This document shows positions 16,379-24,415 of a DNA stretch of 64,000 nucleotides, piece by piece (position 1 is the first letter of the stretch; every line of letters begins with the position of its first letter). This stretch comes from Thermoflexus hugenholtzii JAD2. Its GTDB lineage: Bacteria > Chloroflexota > Anaerolineae > Thermoflexales > Thermoflexaceae. The stretch covers positions 124,001-188,000 of the forward strand of contig NZ_FYEK01000003.1 in NCBI RefSeq assembly GCF_900187885.1, read 5' to 3'. A program made the translations under genes and the position numbers. The notes under the pieces were generated by a model, which saw only the letters and a list, made by a program, of their open reading frames with translations, was not told the DNA's origin and searched no databases.

Positions 16379-16416
16379 CCCGGTCCGGGGCAGGACGAAA
16401 ACTGTCCCGGACCGGG
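16379..16416 (+). terminator. Strong hairpin between the binding-protein and GS-like genes
   Basis: A 15-bp stem (16379-16393 with 16402-16416, one G-U pair) with an 8-base loop. There is no T run after it, so it may be an attenuator or RNA-stabilising hairpin that sets a high level of binding protein relative to the genes below. Confidence 0.6.
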
Positions 16417-16465
16417 AAGTCGCCCGCCGTGTTGCCTTCCACCTCACTCTATGGAGGCCAGGGAA

Positions 16466-17812
16466 ATGGCACCTGGAAAGAGCGCGGTTCTCGCCGCCAT
16501 CCGCACCCATCAAATCCGGTATGTCCGCTTCATCTGGTGCGACAACGCCGGCCTCATCCGGGCCAAGGCGGTCCACGCTGCTTTCCTGGAGGATTACCTG
16601 GAGGGAGCCGGGTTGGGCATTGCCGCCGCCCAGCAGGCCCTCCCTGTGATGATTGACGCCCTGGCCCCGGGCTCCGGGCTGACCCCCGCCGGCGAGGTCC
16701 ATATGCAGGCAGACTGGTCCACCTTCACCCCTTTGCCCTACGCCCCAGGCCACGCCCGGGTTCTCACGGACATTTACGAGGGGGATGCGCCATGGCCTCA
16801 CTGTCCGCGCTCGTTCCTCCGCCGTATGATCGAACAGGCCGGGCGGCGGGGATGGCGCATCATGGCGGCCTTCGAGAACGAGTTCTACCTGCTCCGGCGG
16901 GAGGGGGATCAGTGGCTCCCGGCAGATACCACGGTGTTCGCGCAAACCGCCGCTCTGGATGCCATGGCCCCGGTGCTGGAGGAGCTCACCGCTGCCCTGG
17001 AGGCCCAGGGGGTCCTCCCGGAGATGATCTACGCGGAATCCGGTCCGGGCCAGTTTGAGATGCCGATCCGATACGCGGAGGCCCTGCGGGCGGCCGACAA
17101 CCAAATCATCTTCCGGGAGACCGTGCGCGCGGTAGCCCGTCGCCACGGCCTGGTCGCTTCCTTCGTCCCCAAGATCTTCCCAGACAAAGCGGGCAGTGGC
17201 GCCCATCTCCACTTCAGCCTGTGGCGGGGCGATCGCAACTGCATCGCGGATCCCCGCCGTCCCGATACCCTTTCGGCCGAGGCTCGGGCGTTCATCGCCG
17301 GCATCCTCCACCACCTGCCCGCCCTGATGGCCCTCACCACCCCCAGTCCCAATTCCTTCAAACGGATCCGCCCGCGCTTCTGGAGCGGGGCTTTCACCTC
17401 CTGGGGATACGGCAACCGGGAGGCCGCGGTTCGCGTTCCCCAGCCTCCCGCCGGCCGGCCGATCACCCATATCGAGCTGAAGACCGTGGATCCCTCCTGC
17501 AATCCCTATCTGGCGCTTGGGGCGGTGATCGCCGCGGGGCTGGACGGCCTCGATAAAGGGCTCGACCCCGGAGAGCCGGTTCAGATGGATCCCGCCGATT
17601 TGCCGGAATCCGAGCGGGCGGCTCGAGGGATCCGGCCGCTGCCTTCGACCCTGGGAGAGGCCATCGCCGCCCTGGAGCAGGATGAGGTCCTCCTACAGGC
17701 CCTGGGGCCGGAGCTCGCCCGCTCCTACCTCGCGGTGCGACGGGCGGAGTGGGAGGCGATGAAGGACATGCCCCACGAAGAGGAAGTGCGAATTCTTCTG
17801 GAACGCTACTGA
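16466..17812 (+). CDS. Glutamine synthetase family ligase (gamma-glutamyl-amine synthetase-like)
   Basis: A 448-residue member of the glutamine synthetase superfamily, which joins glutamate to ammonia or an amine using ATP. The N-terminal beta-grasp domain shows VRFIWCDNAGLIRAKAV. The catalytic domain has FENEFYLL (metal-binding Glu pair), ESGPGQFEMPI, the GSGAHLHFSL motif (usually GSGMH.H.S), the glutamate-binding region with Asn in TPSPNSFKRIRP, and HIELKTVDPSCNPYLALGA. It is shorter than true GlnA and matches the PuuA/FluG-type group. Next to an amidohydrolase and a class-I glutaminase-like hydrolase it most likely gamma-glutamylates an imported amine. I chose ATG 16466, which follows GGAGG; an ATG at 16451 lacks a site. 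Confidence 0.85.
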   Translation: MAPGKSAVLAAIRTHQIRYVRFIWCDNAGLIRAKAVHAAFLEDYLEGAGLGIAAAQQALPVMIDALAPGSGLTPAGEVHMQADWSTFTPLPYAPGHARVLTDIYEGDAPWPHCPRSFLRRMIEQAGRRGWRIMAAFENEFYLLRREGDQWLPADTTVFAQTAALDAMAPVLEELTAALEAQGVLPEMIYAESGPGQFEMPIRYAEALRAADNQIIFRETVRAVARRHGLVASFVPKIFPDKAGSGAHLHFSLWRGDRNCIADPRRPDTLSAEARAFIAGILHHLPALMALTTPSPNSFKRIRPRFWSGAFTSWGYGNREAAVRVPQPPAGRPITHIELKTVDPSCNPYLALGAVIAAGLDGLDKGLDPGEPVQMDPADLPESERAARGIRPLPSTLGEAIAALEQDEVLLQALGPELARSYLAVRRAEWEAMKDMPHEEEVRILLERY

Positions 17813-17826
17813 TTCGGGAGGGCTTA

Positions 17827-18945
17827 GTGGATCTCTCCGCCATCCCCCTCGTTGACCAGCATGCCCACAACCTGCTGCGGCCGGAATCTGCGCGAGACTT
17901 CGCCTATCCTTCCGCCTTCACAGAAGGCTACGCCGCCGAGGTGGTGACCCGTCACGTCCAGGAGACGATCTTTTTCCGCCGCAGCATGCGGGAGATCGCG
18001 GAGCTTCTGGGGTGCGAGCCGAGGCTGGGGGCCATCCTCGAGGCGCGCGAGCGTCTAGGGTTCGAGGAGGTAGCCCGGCGCTGCTTCGCGGCTGCAGGCT
18101 TCGAGGTGATCCTACTGGACGACGGCTTCATGCCCGATCGGGTGATGCCGACGGAATGGCATAACCGCTTCGCGCAGGTCCGCCGGCTGCTTCGGGTGGA
18201 GTTTCTGGCCGAGCAGTTGATAGGGGCGCTTTCTTCCTGGGAAGCGTTCGAGGAGGCTTTCCGGGCGGCCCTTCACACGCCGGATCCCGAGGTGGTGGGC
18301 TTCAAGACCATTGTTGCTTACCGGACAGGCCTGGCGATCGCGCCCCCGGATCCAGAGGCGGTGCGGACGGCCTTCCAGGCCATGCGTCAGCAGGCGGAGC
18401 GGGGGGAACGCATCCGGCTGGCCCACAAGCCCCTGAACGACTGGGTGGTCTGGCAGACCCTGGAGGCCGCCACCCATCTTCGGTTGCCAGTTCAGTTCCA
18501 CACCGGCTTCGGGGATCCGGACCTGGATCTGCGATGGGCCAACCCCCTTCACCTGCGGCCGCTGCTTGAGCACCCAGGCTTCCGGCGCGTGCCCTTCGTG
18601 CTGCTGCACGCCTCTTACCCCTACACACGCGAAGCGGGATATCTTGCCGCCGTCTATCCTCATGTTTACGTCGACCTGGGCCTGGCCATCCCCTTCCTGA
18701 GCCAGACTGGCATGGCCTTCGCCGTCCGCGCCTTCCTGGAGCTAACGCCGATCAGCAAGATCCTGTTCTCCACTGATGCCCATCTGATCCCTGAACTGTT
18801 TTATCTGGGAGCACGCTGGGGGCGGCGCATCCTCGGGGAGATCCTGGAGGAAACCGTCCGCGCCGGCGATCTCACTGTCACGGAAGCCGAGGACGCAGCG
18901 GAGGCCATCCTACGGCGCAATGCCCGGGCGCTTTATGCGCTCTAA
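17827..18945 (+). CDS. Amidohydrolase 2 family protein (FluG N-terminal-like)
   Basis: A 372-residue metal-dependent TIM-barrel hydrolase. The N-terminal metal motif is VDQHAHN (H-x-H type), a later Lys/His segment is RLAHKPLNDW, then PVQFHTGFGD, LLHASYPYTREA and LFSTDAHLIPELFY with the catalytic-type Asp. The order fits amidohydrolase-2 proteins, especially the domain that is fused to a glutamine-synthetase domain in fungal FluG. Start is GTG 17827 after GGGAGG, 14 bases past the GS-like stop; a longer frame from 17749 overlaps that gene. Likely role: hydrolysis or decarboxylation of an intermediate in the gamma-glutamyl route; substrate unknown. Confidence 0.82.
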   Translation: MDLSAIPLVDQHAHNLLRPESARDFAYPSAFTEGYAAEVVTRHVQETIFFRRSMREIAELLGCEPRLGAILEARERLGFEEVARRCFAAAGFEVILLDDGFMPDRVMPTEWHNRFAQVRRLLRVEFLAEQLIGALSSWEAFEEAFRAALHTPDPEVVGFKTIVAYRTGLAIAPPDPEAVRTAFQAMRQQAERGERIRLAHKPLNDWVVWQTLEAATHLRLPVQFHTGFGDPDLDLRWANPLHLRPLLEHPGFRRVPFVLLHASYPYTREAGYLAAVYPHVYVDLGLAIPFLSQTGMAFAVRAFLELTPISKILFSTDAHLIPELFYLGARWGRRILGEILEETVRAGDLTVTEAEDAAEAILRRNARALYAL

Positions 18946-18966
18946 GCGATCTCCAGGAGGGAATAT

Positions 18967-19713
18967 ATGCATCGACCGTGGATCGGAGTCACAACGAAGA
19001 ACACACGGGAATCCAGTTCGCTGGGGCGCGCCCAGAGCGCTACCGAGACCGCCTATCTACATGCGGTATGGCGGGCGGGCGGGCTGCCGGTGATGCTCCC
19101 CAACCTCCCGGAGGCCGCCCCGGAGTTCGCCGAGCGGATGGATGGGATCCTGCTCACTGGAGGCTGTGACATCGATCCAGCCCGCTATGGGGCCTCCCTG
19201 CATCCCCGAACCGGACCGGTGGATCCACTCCGGGACGCTTTCGAGTTCGCCCTGGTGGAGGCCGCACGGGCGCAGGGGAAGCCGATCCTGGGGATCTGCC
19301 GCGGCTCCCAGGTGCTGGCGGTGGCCTTCGGAGCGGTCCTCTGTCAGCATCTTCCGGACATCACCGAACTGACCCATGACAGCGATGCGCCCCCGCCTGC
19401 CCGGGCCCATCCCGTGCGCCTGGATCCTCCGCCGGACCTCCTCGCGCTTCTGCATGCCCACGGGGTCGGCGAGGTCCTGGAGGTCAACTCCTATCATCAC
19501 CAAGCGGTCTCCCGTCGGGCTGACCTCCCGCTAGGTCTTCAAGCCATCGCAGAGGCACCGGACGGCGTGGTGGAAGCGTTCCTCTGGCGCTCGACGTCCG
19601 GGATGATCGGGGCCCTGGCCATACAATGGCACCCGGAGCTGCTCTTCGAGGATGATCCCCGTCACCTGTGGCCGTTCCGTTGGCTGGTGGAGGCCGCCCA
19701 GGGGGCCCGCTGA
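18967..19713 (+). CDS. Gamma-glutamyl-gamma-aminobutyrate hydrolase family (peptidase C26)
   Basis: A 248-residue class-I glutamine-amidotransferase-like hydrolase of the PuuD/C26 type, which releases glutamate from gamma-glutamyl compounds. The nucleophile Cys is in ILGICRGSQVLAVAFG, the catalytic His and Glu in IQWHPELLF, and the family motif DGILLTGGCDIDPARYG is near residue 60. NSYHHQAV is also conserved in this group. ATG 18967 follows AGGAGG. It closes the operon, completing a ligase/hydrolase pair with the GS-like enzyme. The converging histidine kinase gene ends three bases further on. Confidence 0.9.
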   Translation: MHRPWIGVTTKNTRESSSLGRAQSATETAYLHAVWRAGGLPVMLPNLPEAAPEFAERMDGILLTGGCDIDPARYGASLHPRTGPVDPLRDAFEFALVEAARAQGKPILGICRGSQVLAVAFGAVLCQHLPDITELTHDSDAPPPARAHPVRLDPPPDLLALLHAHGVGEVLEVNSYHHQAVSRRADLPLGLQAIAEAPDGVVEAFLWRSTSGMIGALAIQWHPELLFEDDPRHLWPFRWLVEAAQGAR

Positions 19714-19716
19714 TCC

Positions 19717-20808
19717 TCAGCGTGGCGGCTCCGCCGCCGGCAGCCGAATTCGTACCCGGGTGCCCTGATCCGGGGCGCTCTCTACTTCGATCCCCCCGTC
19801 CATGGCCCGGAGGAGACCCCGCGCCACCGCCAGGCTCAGCCCGAAGCCCGGGACCTCCCGCACCCGTGGGTCCTCCGAGCGCCAGAAGGGAGTGAACAGC
19901 TGCGCCTGATCCGACGGGGCGATCCCGATCCCGGTGTCCTCGACCTCACAAATCACGGTGGGTCCCTGACGCCCTGCCCGGACCCGGATCTCTCCGCTGG
20001 GCGGGGTGTATTTGGCGGCGTTGTCCAGGACCTTCGCCAGGATCCCCTCCAATCGCTCCCGATCCGCAGCCACCGGAGGGAGACCCTCTGGCAGATCCAC
20101 GGAGAGCCGGTGGCCCCGGGCCTCGATCTCATGTCGGACACGGCGCAGGGCCTCCTCCAGCGCCTCTGACAGGGAGACCGGCTCGATGCGCAGGCGCAGA
20201 CGTCCGGTTTCGAGGCGCGCGTGCTCGAGCAGGTCGTTCACCAGATTCGCCAGTCGATCGATGTTCCCCCGGATGACCCCGAGGAACCGGCGCTGGTTCT
20301 CGGTGAGGGGACCGGCCAGCTCTTTGAGCAGGAGGTCCGCGTAACCCTTGATGCTGGTCATCGGCAGGCGGAGCTCGTGGACGGCGGTGGAGAAGAAGGC
20401 GCCGTGGGCCTCCCGCTCCCGAGCGGCCTCCAGCGCCATCCCGATCCACAGCCTCGCCACCTCCCATCCCGCCTCATCGGCCAGGGCCTCCGGGTCCAGA
20501 TCCCGGACCCCGAGCCACTCCGAAGGCGCTTTTTCCGTAAGGGGAAGGAACCACACGGCGTCCGCAACCGGCTCCCAGGGGGATCGGGCGGAGGGCGGAA
20601 GCGTCCACTCGCGCTCCCAGAAGGCCGGGTCGCCCCGGACGATGGCGCAGCGCCAGGCGCCGGGTTCCTGAAGGAGCGCGGCTCCTTCCACCGCCCCGGT
20701 TCGGGCCATCACCCAGTCCAGAGCGACACGGCGGACCTCCTGCGGATCCCGCAACGCTTTCAGGGCCCGCCCCAGCTCGACCAGGTGTTCCGTGCGGATC
20801 TCTCCCAT
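19717..20808 (-). CDS. Sensor histidine kinase (soluble, GAF-like N-terminus)
   Basis: A 363-residue kinase with no membrane segment. Residues 1-140 resemble a degenerate GAF-type sensor region. The dimerisation/phospho-acceptor domain has FFSTAVHELRLPMTSIKGYA with the phosphorylated His at about residue 143. The ATPase domain shows LDNAAKYTPPSGE (N box), VEDTGIGIAP (G1) and GFGLSLAVARGLL (G2). No response regulator gene is adjacent. It starts four bases after the stop of the Nudix gene, so the two are coupled. Confidence 0.9.
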   Translation of the reverse strand: MGEIRTEHLVELGRALKALRDPQEVRRVALDWVMARTGAVEGAALLQEPGAWRCAIVRGDPAFWEREWTLPPSARSPWEPVADAVWFLPLTEKAPSEWLGVRDLDPEALADEAGWEVARLWIGMALEAAREREAHGAFFSTAVHELRLPMTSIKGYADLLLKELAGPLTENQRRFLGVIRGNIDRLANLVNDLLEHARLETGRLRLRIEPVSLSEALEEALRRVRHEIEARGHRLSVDLPEGLPPVAADRERLEGILAKVLDNAAKYTPPSGEIRVRAGRQGPTVICEVEDTGIGIAPSDQAQLFTPFWRSEDPRVREVPGFGLSLAVARGLLRAMDGGIEVESAPDQGTRVRIRLPAAEPPR

Positions 20809-20812
20809 CGGC

Positions 20813-21313
20813 TCATCCTTCCCGGACGATCAGACGGTCCTGGACATCGTAGGTGTAACTCAGAAAGAAGGGCTCCCCGGTCTCCCGGAAGCGCAACACC
20901 CGGGGCCAGAGGGCCGGGAAATCCTCCACCACCGGCAGGTCCAGCACCCGGGAGATCGGCACCCAGGTCAGCGTCCCCTCCGGGGTGGGCCCTGCCGGCT
21001 GCGCGTCCGTCTCCCCGACGAAGACGGCGAGGAGAACCCCGGGGGAGGCGCCGGTGTCTACGGTGATCAGGCCGGCCAGCCGGAGCTCCCCGGCCGGGAT
21101 GCCCGCTTCCTCCGCCAGCTCACGGCGGGCCGCTGTGCGCAGATCCTCCCCGGGCTCCACGTGCCCGCCCAGGCCGTTGTAACGCCCCGGGAAAACTTTT
21201 TTCGCTGGGGAGCGCTGGAGCAGCAACACCTGGTCGCCCCGGAACAGGAAGCACAGCACCCGGGGGATCACCGCCCAGCGCCCATCCGAGATGCCCTGAT
21301 CCACCCGCCCCAT
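20813..21313 (-). CDS. Nudix hydrolase (8-oxo-dGTP diphosphatase-like)
   Basis: A 166-residue protein with a full Nudix box (GX5EX7REUXEEXGU) at about residues 49-71: GGHVEPGEDL, then AARRELAEEAGI. VLCFLFRGDQVLLLQRSP before it and WVPISRVLDLPVVEDFP after it match the MutT/8-oxo-dGTP diphosphatase subgroup. The enzyme would hydrolyse a nucleoside diphosphate linked to another group; exact substrate is uncertain. It is coupled to the downstream histidine kinase and lies 39 bp after the secreted hydrolase gene. Confidence 0.88.
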   Translation of the reverse strand: MGRVDQGISDGRWAVIPRVLCFLFRGDQVLLLQRSPAKKVFPGRYNGLGGHVEPGEDLRTAARRELAEEAGIPAGELRLAGLITVDTGASPGVLLAVFVGETDAQPAGPTPEGTLTWVPISRVLDLPVVEDFPALWPRVLRFRETGEPFFLSYTYDVQDRLIVREG

Positions 21314-21352
21314 CGTTTCCTCCTTGGATGCGCCGGAGATCGCGCTCTTCCC

Positions 21353-22408
21353 TCAGGGGACGCTCTCACCCAGATATTTGCGGAAGAAGGCGATGGCTCG
21401 CTCCAGGAGCAGGCGGTCCGCCGCGCTCCCAGCGGGGAACGTGTGGGGCTGACCCGGGTATTCGAACCACTCCGCCGTCTTGCCCAGGTCGCGCAGCCGT
21501 TCGTAAAGCTCCCGGGACCACTCGGGCGGCACCACAGAGTCTGCTCCCCCGTGATGGATCTGGATGGGCGTGGCGATGTCCTGGAGGTAGTAGAGGGGCG
21601 AGATGCGGCGCAGGGCCTCCTCCGGCGTGTTCAGTTCCTCGCGCCCTCGCGTCCCCCCTGACCACTGGAGGATGCGCTCGAAGTTTTTGCGCTCGTCGGC
21701 GCTCATGGAGCCGTAGAGCACCGCGGCCCGGACCCTCGGGTTCACCACCAGGACGCGAAGGGCGATCCCGCCGCCCATGGAGTGGCCGAACAGGCCCACG
21801 GCGTCCGCCCGCGCCTGGGGGAGCGTCGGCAACAGGGCGATCAGGTTCAGCACGTCCACCGCATAGCCCACGCGAAAGGGGTTGGGCCCTTCATCGGAGG
21901 GCGGGTGGTTCCGGTAGTTGGGATGGAGCACCAGAAAGCCGGCGCGGGCGAGGGCGTCGGCGTAGCGAGTCGTGTAGGCCAGCGTCGAATAGCGCGCCGG
22001 ATCCACGTAGCCGTGCAGCACGATCACGGCCGGGAACGGGCCCTTCCCTCGGGGGACGTTCATGAAGCCGTAAACCGTCAGGCCGTCGCTGGGATACGCG
22101 ATGAGGGTGCGGGTGAAGGCCGGGGTGACCGCTAGGGTGCGCTCGATCCGGATGGATCCGCCGCCGTAGGCGCGCCGGCGCAGGGCTTCCACCGTGAGAT
22201 CGGCATAAGGGTCAGGGGTGGGGGTTGGGGTCGGGAGGGCTGTTGCGGTGGGAGTTGGGACAGTAGGGGTTGAGACCGATCGCCCGGTCGGGATGGGGAC
22301 CGGGGTCGGGCTCCCGGTCGAAGGGGCAACGCCGGAGGGCGTGGGGCGCCTGACGCAGCCCACCACCATCCACCCGATCAGGATCCATCCGCACAGGAAG
22401 ATCCGCAT
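21353..22408 (-). CDS. Secreted alpha/beta hydrolase lipoprotein (dienelactone hydrolase/prolyl oligopeptidase-like)
   Basis: A 351-residue lipoprotein. The start ATG 22408 (GGAG site) gives a signal ending at GWMVVGC, with the lipidated Cys near residue 18, then about 45 residues of Pro/Thr repeats that span the wall. The mature domain is an alpha/beta hydrolase: FPAVIVLHGYVDPARYS (oxyanion), nucleophile Ser in LFGHSMGGG, Asp in HHGGADSVVP and His in YPGQPHTF. It resembles prolyl oligopeptidase-type acyl peptidases and dienelactone hydrolases; actual ester or peptide substrate is unknown. A longer frame from 22576 adds non-homologous residues that overlap the divergent gene. Confidence 0.85.
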   Translation of the reverse strand: MRIFLCGWILIGWMVVGCVRRPTPSGVAPSTGSPTPVPIPTGRSVSTPTVPTPTATALPTPTPTPDPYADLTVEALRRRAYGGGSIRIERTLAVTPAFTRTLIAYPSDGLTVYGFMNVPRGKGPFPAVIVLHGYVDPARYSTLAYTTRYADALARAGFLVLHPNYRNHPPSDEGPNPFRVGYAVDVLNLIALLPTLPQARADAVGLFGHSMGGGIALRVLVVNPRVRAAVLYGSMSADERKNFERILQWSGGTRGREELNTPEEALRRISPLYYLQDIATPIQIHHGGADSVVPPEWSRELYERLRDLGKTAEWFEYPGQPHTFPAGSAADRLLLERAIAFFRKYLGESVP

Positions 22409-22542
22409 CGCGCCGCTCCAGAGAGGATCAGGCGGATTTCGAATACAATCTATCCGGGGAGGGGGGAGCGCGCAACCGGCGCTCCGGGCTGGGGAGATAT
22501 GGGAAAGCGCCTCCCCTCGAAAGCCGCGCGGGAGGGTCACAG

Positions 22543-23541
22543 ATGTGGCGGAACTGGCTGGAGATCTATCGCACATGCAACCTGCGGGCGGATCGGCCGA
22601 TGGATTCGATCTCGAAGTGGCTGATCATCGTCCGCTGCTGCGTGTTCCCGATGACGTTGATCTCCGCGGCCATCGGGGGATTGCTGGCGGCGGCCGCCGG
22701 TCGCTTTGAACCCCTCCCCTTCGCCCTGGCCGCCGTGGGGCTGCTGCTGGCCCACGCGGCGAACAACATGATCAATGACTATTTCGATCTGGAGACAGGT
22801 CTGGACACCGCGGAATACGCCCGGGCCCAGTATGCGCCCCATCCGGTCCTCTCGGGCATGGTCACACGGGAGCAGCTGCGGCGCGCCATCCTGCTGGTGA
22901 ACGCTCTGGATGGGCTGATCGCCCTGGCCCTCACGGCGATGCGGGGATGGCCAATTCTGGCCTTTGCTCTGGCCGGGCTGTTCATCAGCGTGTTCTACGT
23001 GGCCCCGCCCCTGCGCCTCAAGCGCATCGGCCTGGGGGAGCTCGGCGTCTTCCTGGTGTGGGGGCCCTTGATGATCGGTGGCACCTTTTACGCGACTACA
23101 GGGACCCTGCCGGGATGGGTCTGGCTGGCCTCGATCCCCTACGCCATGCTGGTGTCTACCGTGCTGATCGGCAAGCACATTGACAAGCTGGAACAGGACC
23201 GCGCCCGGGGAATCTACACACTTCCGGTTTTGCTGGGAGAGCGGATGGCGCGGGCGCTGAACGCGGGGCTGATGGTGGCTTTTTATTTAGTGGTGGGAGG
23301 GCTGGCGCTCGCCAGGGTGCTCGGGCCATGGGTGCTGCTCACCGCCCTCGGCCTGCCGCGTCTGATCGACGTCCTGCGGACCTACGCCCGCCCCCGTCCG
23401 GCTGAGCCGCCTCCCGGCTATCCAGTGTGGCCTCTGTGGTATGTCTCCTGGGCCTTTGTCTTCAACCGGCGGGCCGGCGCTCTGTTCCTGGCCGGGCTTC
23501 TTCTGAACCTCATCCTCCCGCTTCGCCTCCCGGCGGGCTGA
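22543..23541 (+). CDS. UbiA family prenyltransferase (MenA-like)
   Basis: A 332-residue membrane protein with about eight or nine hydrophobic segments. The first aspartate-rich motif is NMINDYFDLETGLD near residue 82 and the second is GKHIDKLEQDRARG near 210; both bind the prenyl diphosphate through Mg. This is the UbiA pattern, nearest to MenA (1,4-dihydroxy-2-naphthoate prenyltransferase), which would make menaquinone, but other UbiA products are possible. ATG 22543 has GGAGGG. It is divergent from the hydrolase lipoprotein, with 134 bp between them, and its end overlaps the broken toxin gene tail-to-tail by 32 bases. Confidence 0.88.
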   Translation: MWRNWLEIYRTCNLRADRPMDSISKWLIIVRCCVFPMTLISAAIGGLLAAAAGRFEPLPFALAAVGLLLAHAANNMINDYFDLETGLDTAEYARAQYAPHPVLSGMVTREQLRRAILLVNALDGLIALALTAMRGWPILAFALAGLFISVFYVAPPLRLKRIGLGELGVFLVWGPLMIGGTFYATTGTLPGWVWLASIPYAMLVSTVLIGKHIDKLEQDRARGIYTLPVLLGERMARALNAGLMVAFYLVVGGLALARVLGPWVLLTALGLPRLIDVLRTYARPRPAEPPPGYPVWPLWYVSWAFVFNRRAGALFLAGLLLNLILPLRLPAG

Positions 23542-23850
23542 GAGGAGCCGCGCGTAGCTTCTCCCGAGCGAAACCCAGGAATTCCCGCAATGCTTGCACG
23601 GGATCCTCGGATATGTAACTTTCAATCACATGATCCTCACTGCCATCATGGAAATGGCGAGGGAAGGTAGATACAGATTGCCAGCGTCGATGAGGAGCGT
23701 TATCATGTCGATAGATCTGACCATCGATGGCCCGTCTCTCCCAGTGATAGCTGTAACGGCCCTTGAGTTTAAGGGAAAACCACACATCTATAAAACTTCC
23801 ATGTCTGCAAATTCATTTTCGGCAACTTTGCGTAGATTTTCGAGGCTCAT
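23510..23850 (-). pseudogene. TumE-like (DUF6516) toxin gene with a -1 frameshift
   Basis: Minus-strand ATG 23850 begins MSLENLRKVAENEFADMEV and then hits a stop. Another frame, open to 23510, continues DVWFSLKLKGRYSYHWERRA, with HDNAPH and FPRHFHDGSE, the TumE/DUF6516 toxin pattern. Adding one base in the four-A run at 23792-23795 (plus strand) joins both parts into a normal protein of about 113 residues. The gene is therefore disrupted by one missing base, either a real inactivating mutation, programmed slippage or an assembly error. The ATG overlaps the antitoxin stop (ATGA), typical of a coupled toxin-antitoxin pair. An ATG at 23785 could still give a 91-residue fragment. Confidence 0.8.
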
Positions 23851-24137
23851 CATGACAGAGTCTCAAGAAGCCTTTGAAGTTGTTCAATTTGATACTCCAG
23901 ACGATCCAATCGTTGGAGATCCCTCCAGGTGTCCGCCTCTTTCAGCGTGCCCTCCCGGTATCGAGCCTCCATCTCTTCGACGCCGGCCACCCCGTAACGT
24001 CCCGTGATCTCTATCCACTCCGCTCGGAGCTCCCGAATCCGCTGTTCCAGAAACGCGCGCAGACCCTGCCGGATCAAATCTTCCTCCGTCAGTTGCAGCT
24101 CCTGCGCGATCTTCCTTAACAACCCCACCGCCTCCAT
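23850..24137 (-). CDS. Probable antitoxin partner of the TumE-like toxin
   Basis: A 95-residue helical protein rich in Glu, Arg and Leu. It starts MEAVGLLRKIAQELQLTEED and has LIRQGLRAFLEQRIRELRAE, suggesting a DNA-binding or dimerisation helix, with a coiled-coil-like C-terminus (LDRLEYQIEQLQRLLETLS). The start ATG 24137 has AGGAGG nine bases upstream; longer in-frame starts up to 24194 lack this. Its stop overlaps the toxin start. The antitoxin role is inferred from position and size only. Confidence 0.65.
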   Translation of the reverse strand: MEAVGLLRKIAQELQLTEEDLIRQGLRAFLEQRIRELRAEWIEITGRYGVAGVEEMEARYREGTLKEADTWRDLQRLDRLEYQIEQLQRLLETLS

Positions 24138-24213
24138 TCCGATCTGCCTCCTGTTATCTTGCAGCCAGGGGCTCTTCATGGAATGGCTCATCAAGCTGAG
24201 ACCCCCAGAGGGG

Positions 24214-24219
24214 ATTATA
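24214..24219 (-). promoter_or_regulatory. TATAAT -10 box of the toxin-antitoxin pair
   Basis: A perfect minus-strand TATAAT lies about 77 bp before the antitoxin ATG. The -35 region (around 24237-24242) is poor, as is common for autorepressed toxin-antitoxin promoters. The rest of 24138-24415 shows nothing else I can define. Confidence 0.5.
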
Positions 24220-24415
24220 CTCCAGGTTCCCGCTGAGGGATCGTAGTATCATCCACCGCTCGCGTTACGGTTTCCGGATTAGAAGGGGAGCCCTTGCATG
24301 GAATCCCTGGGAAGTCCAAAATAGAGACGCCCGGGTCGCGCTCCGAGCGGCGTGCCGGTCCTTCCGGGGTGTTCGGTGCGGCGATACTCCGATCCGGCGA
24401 GGAGGGGGAGAGCGC

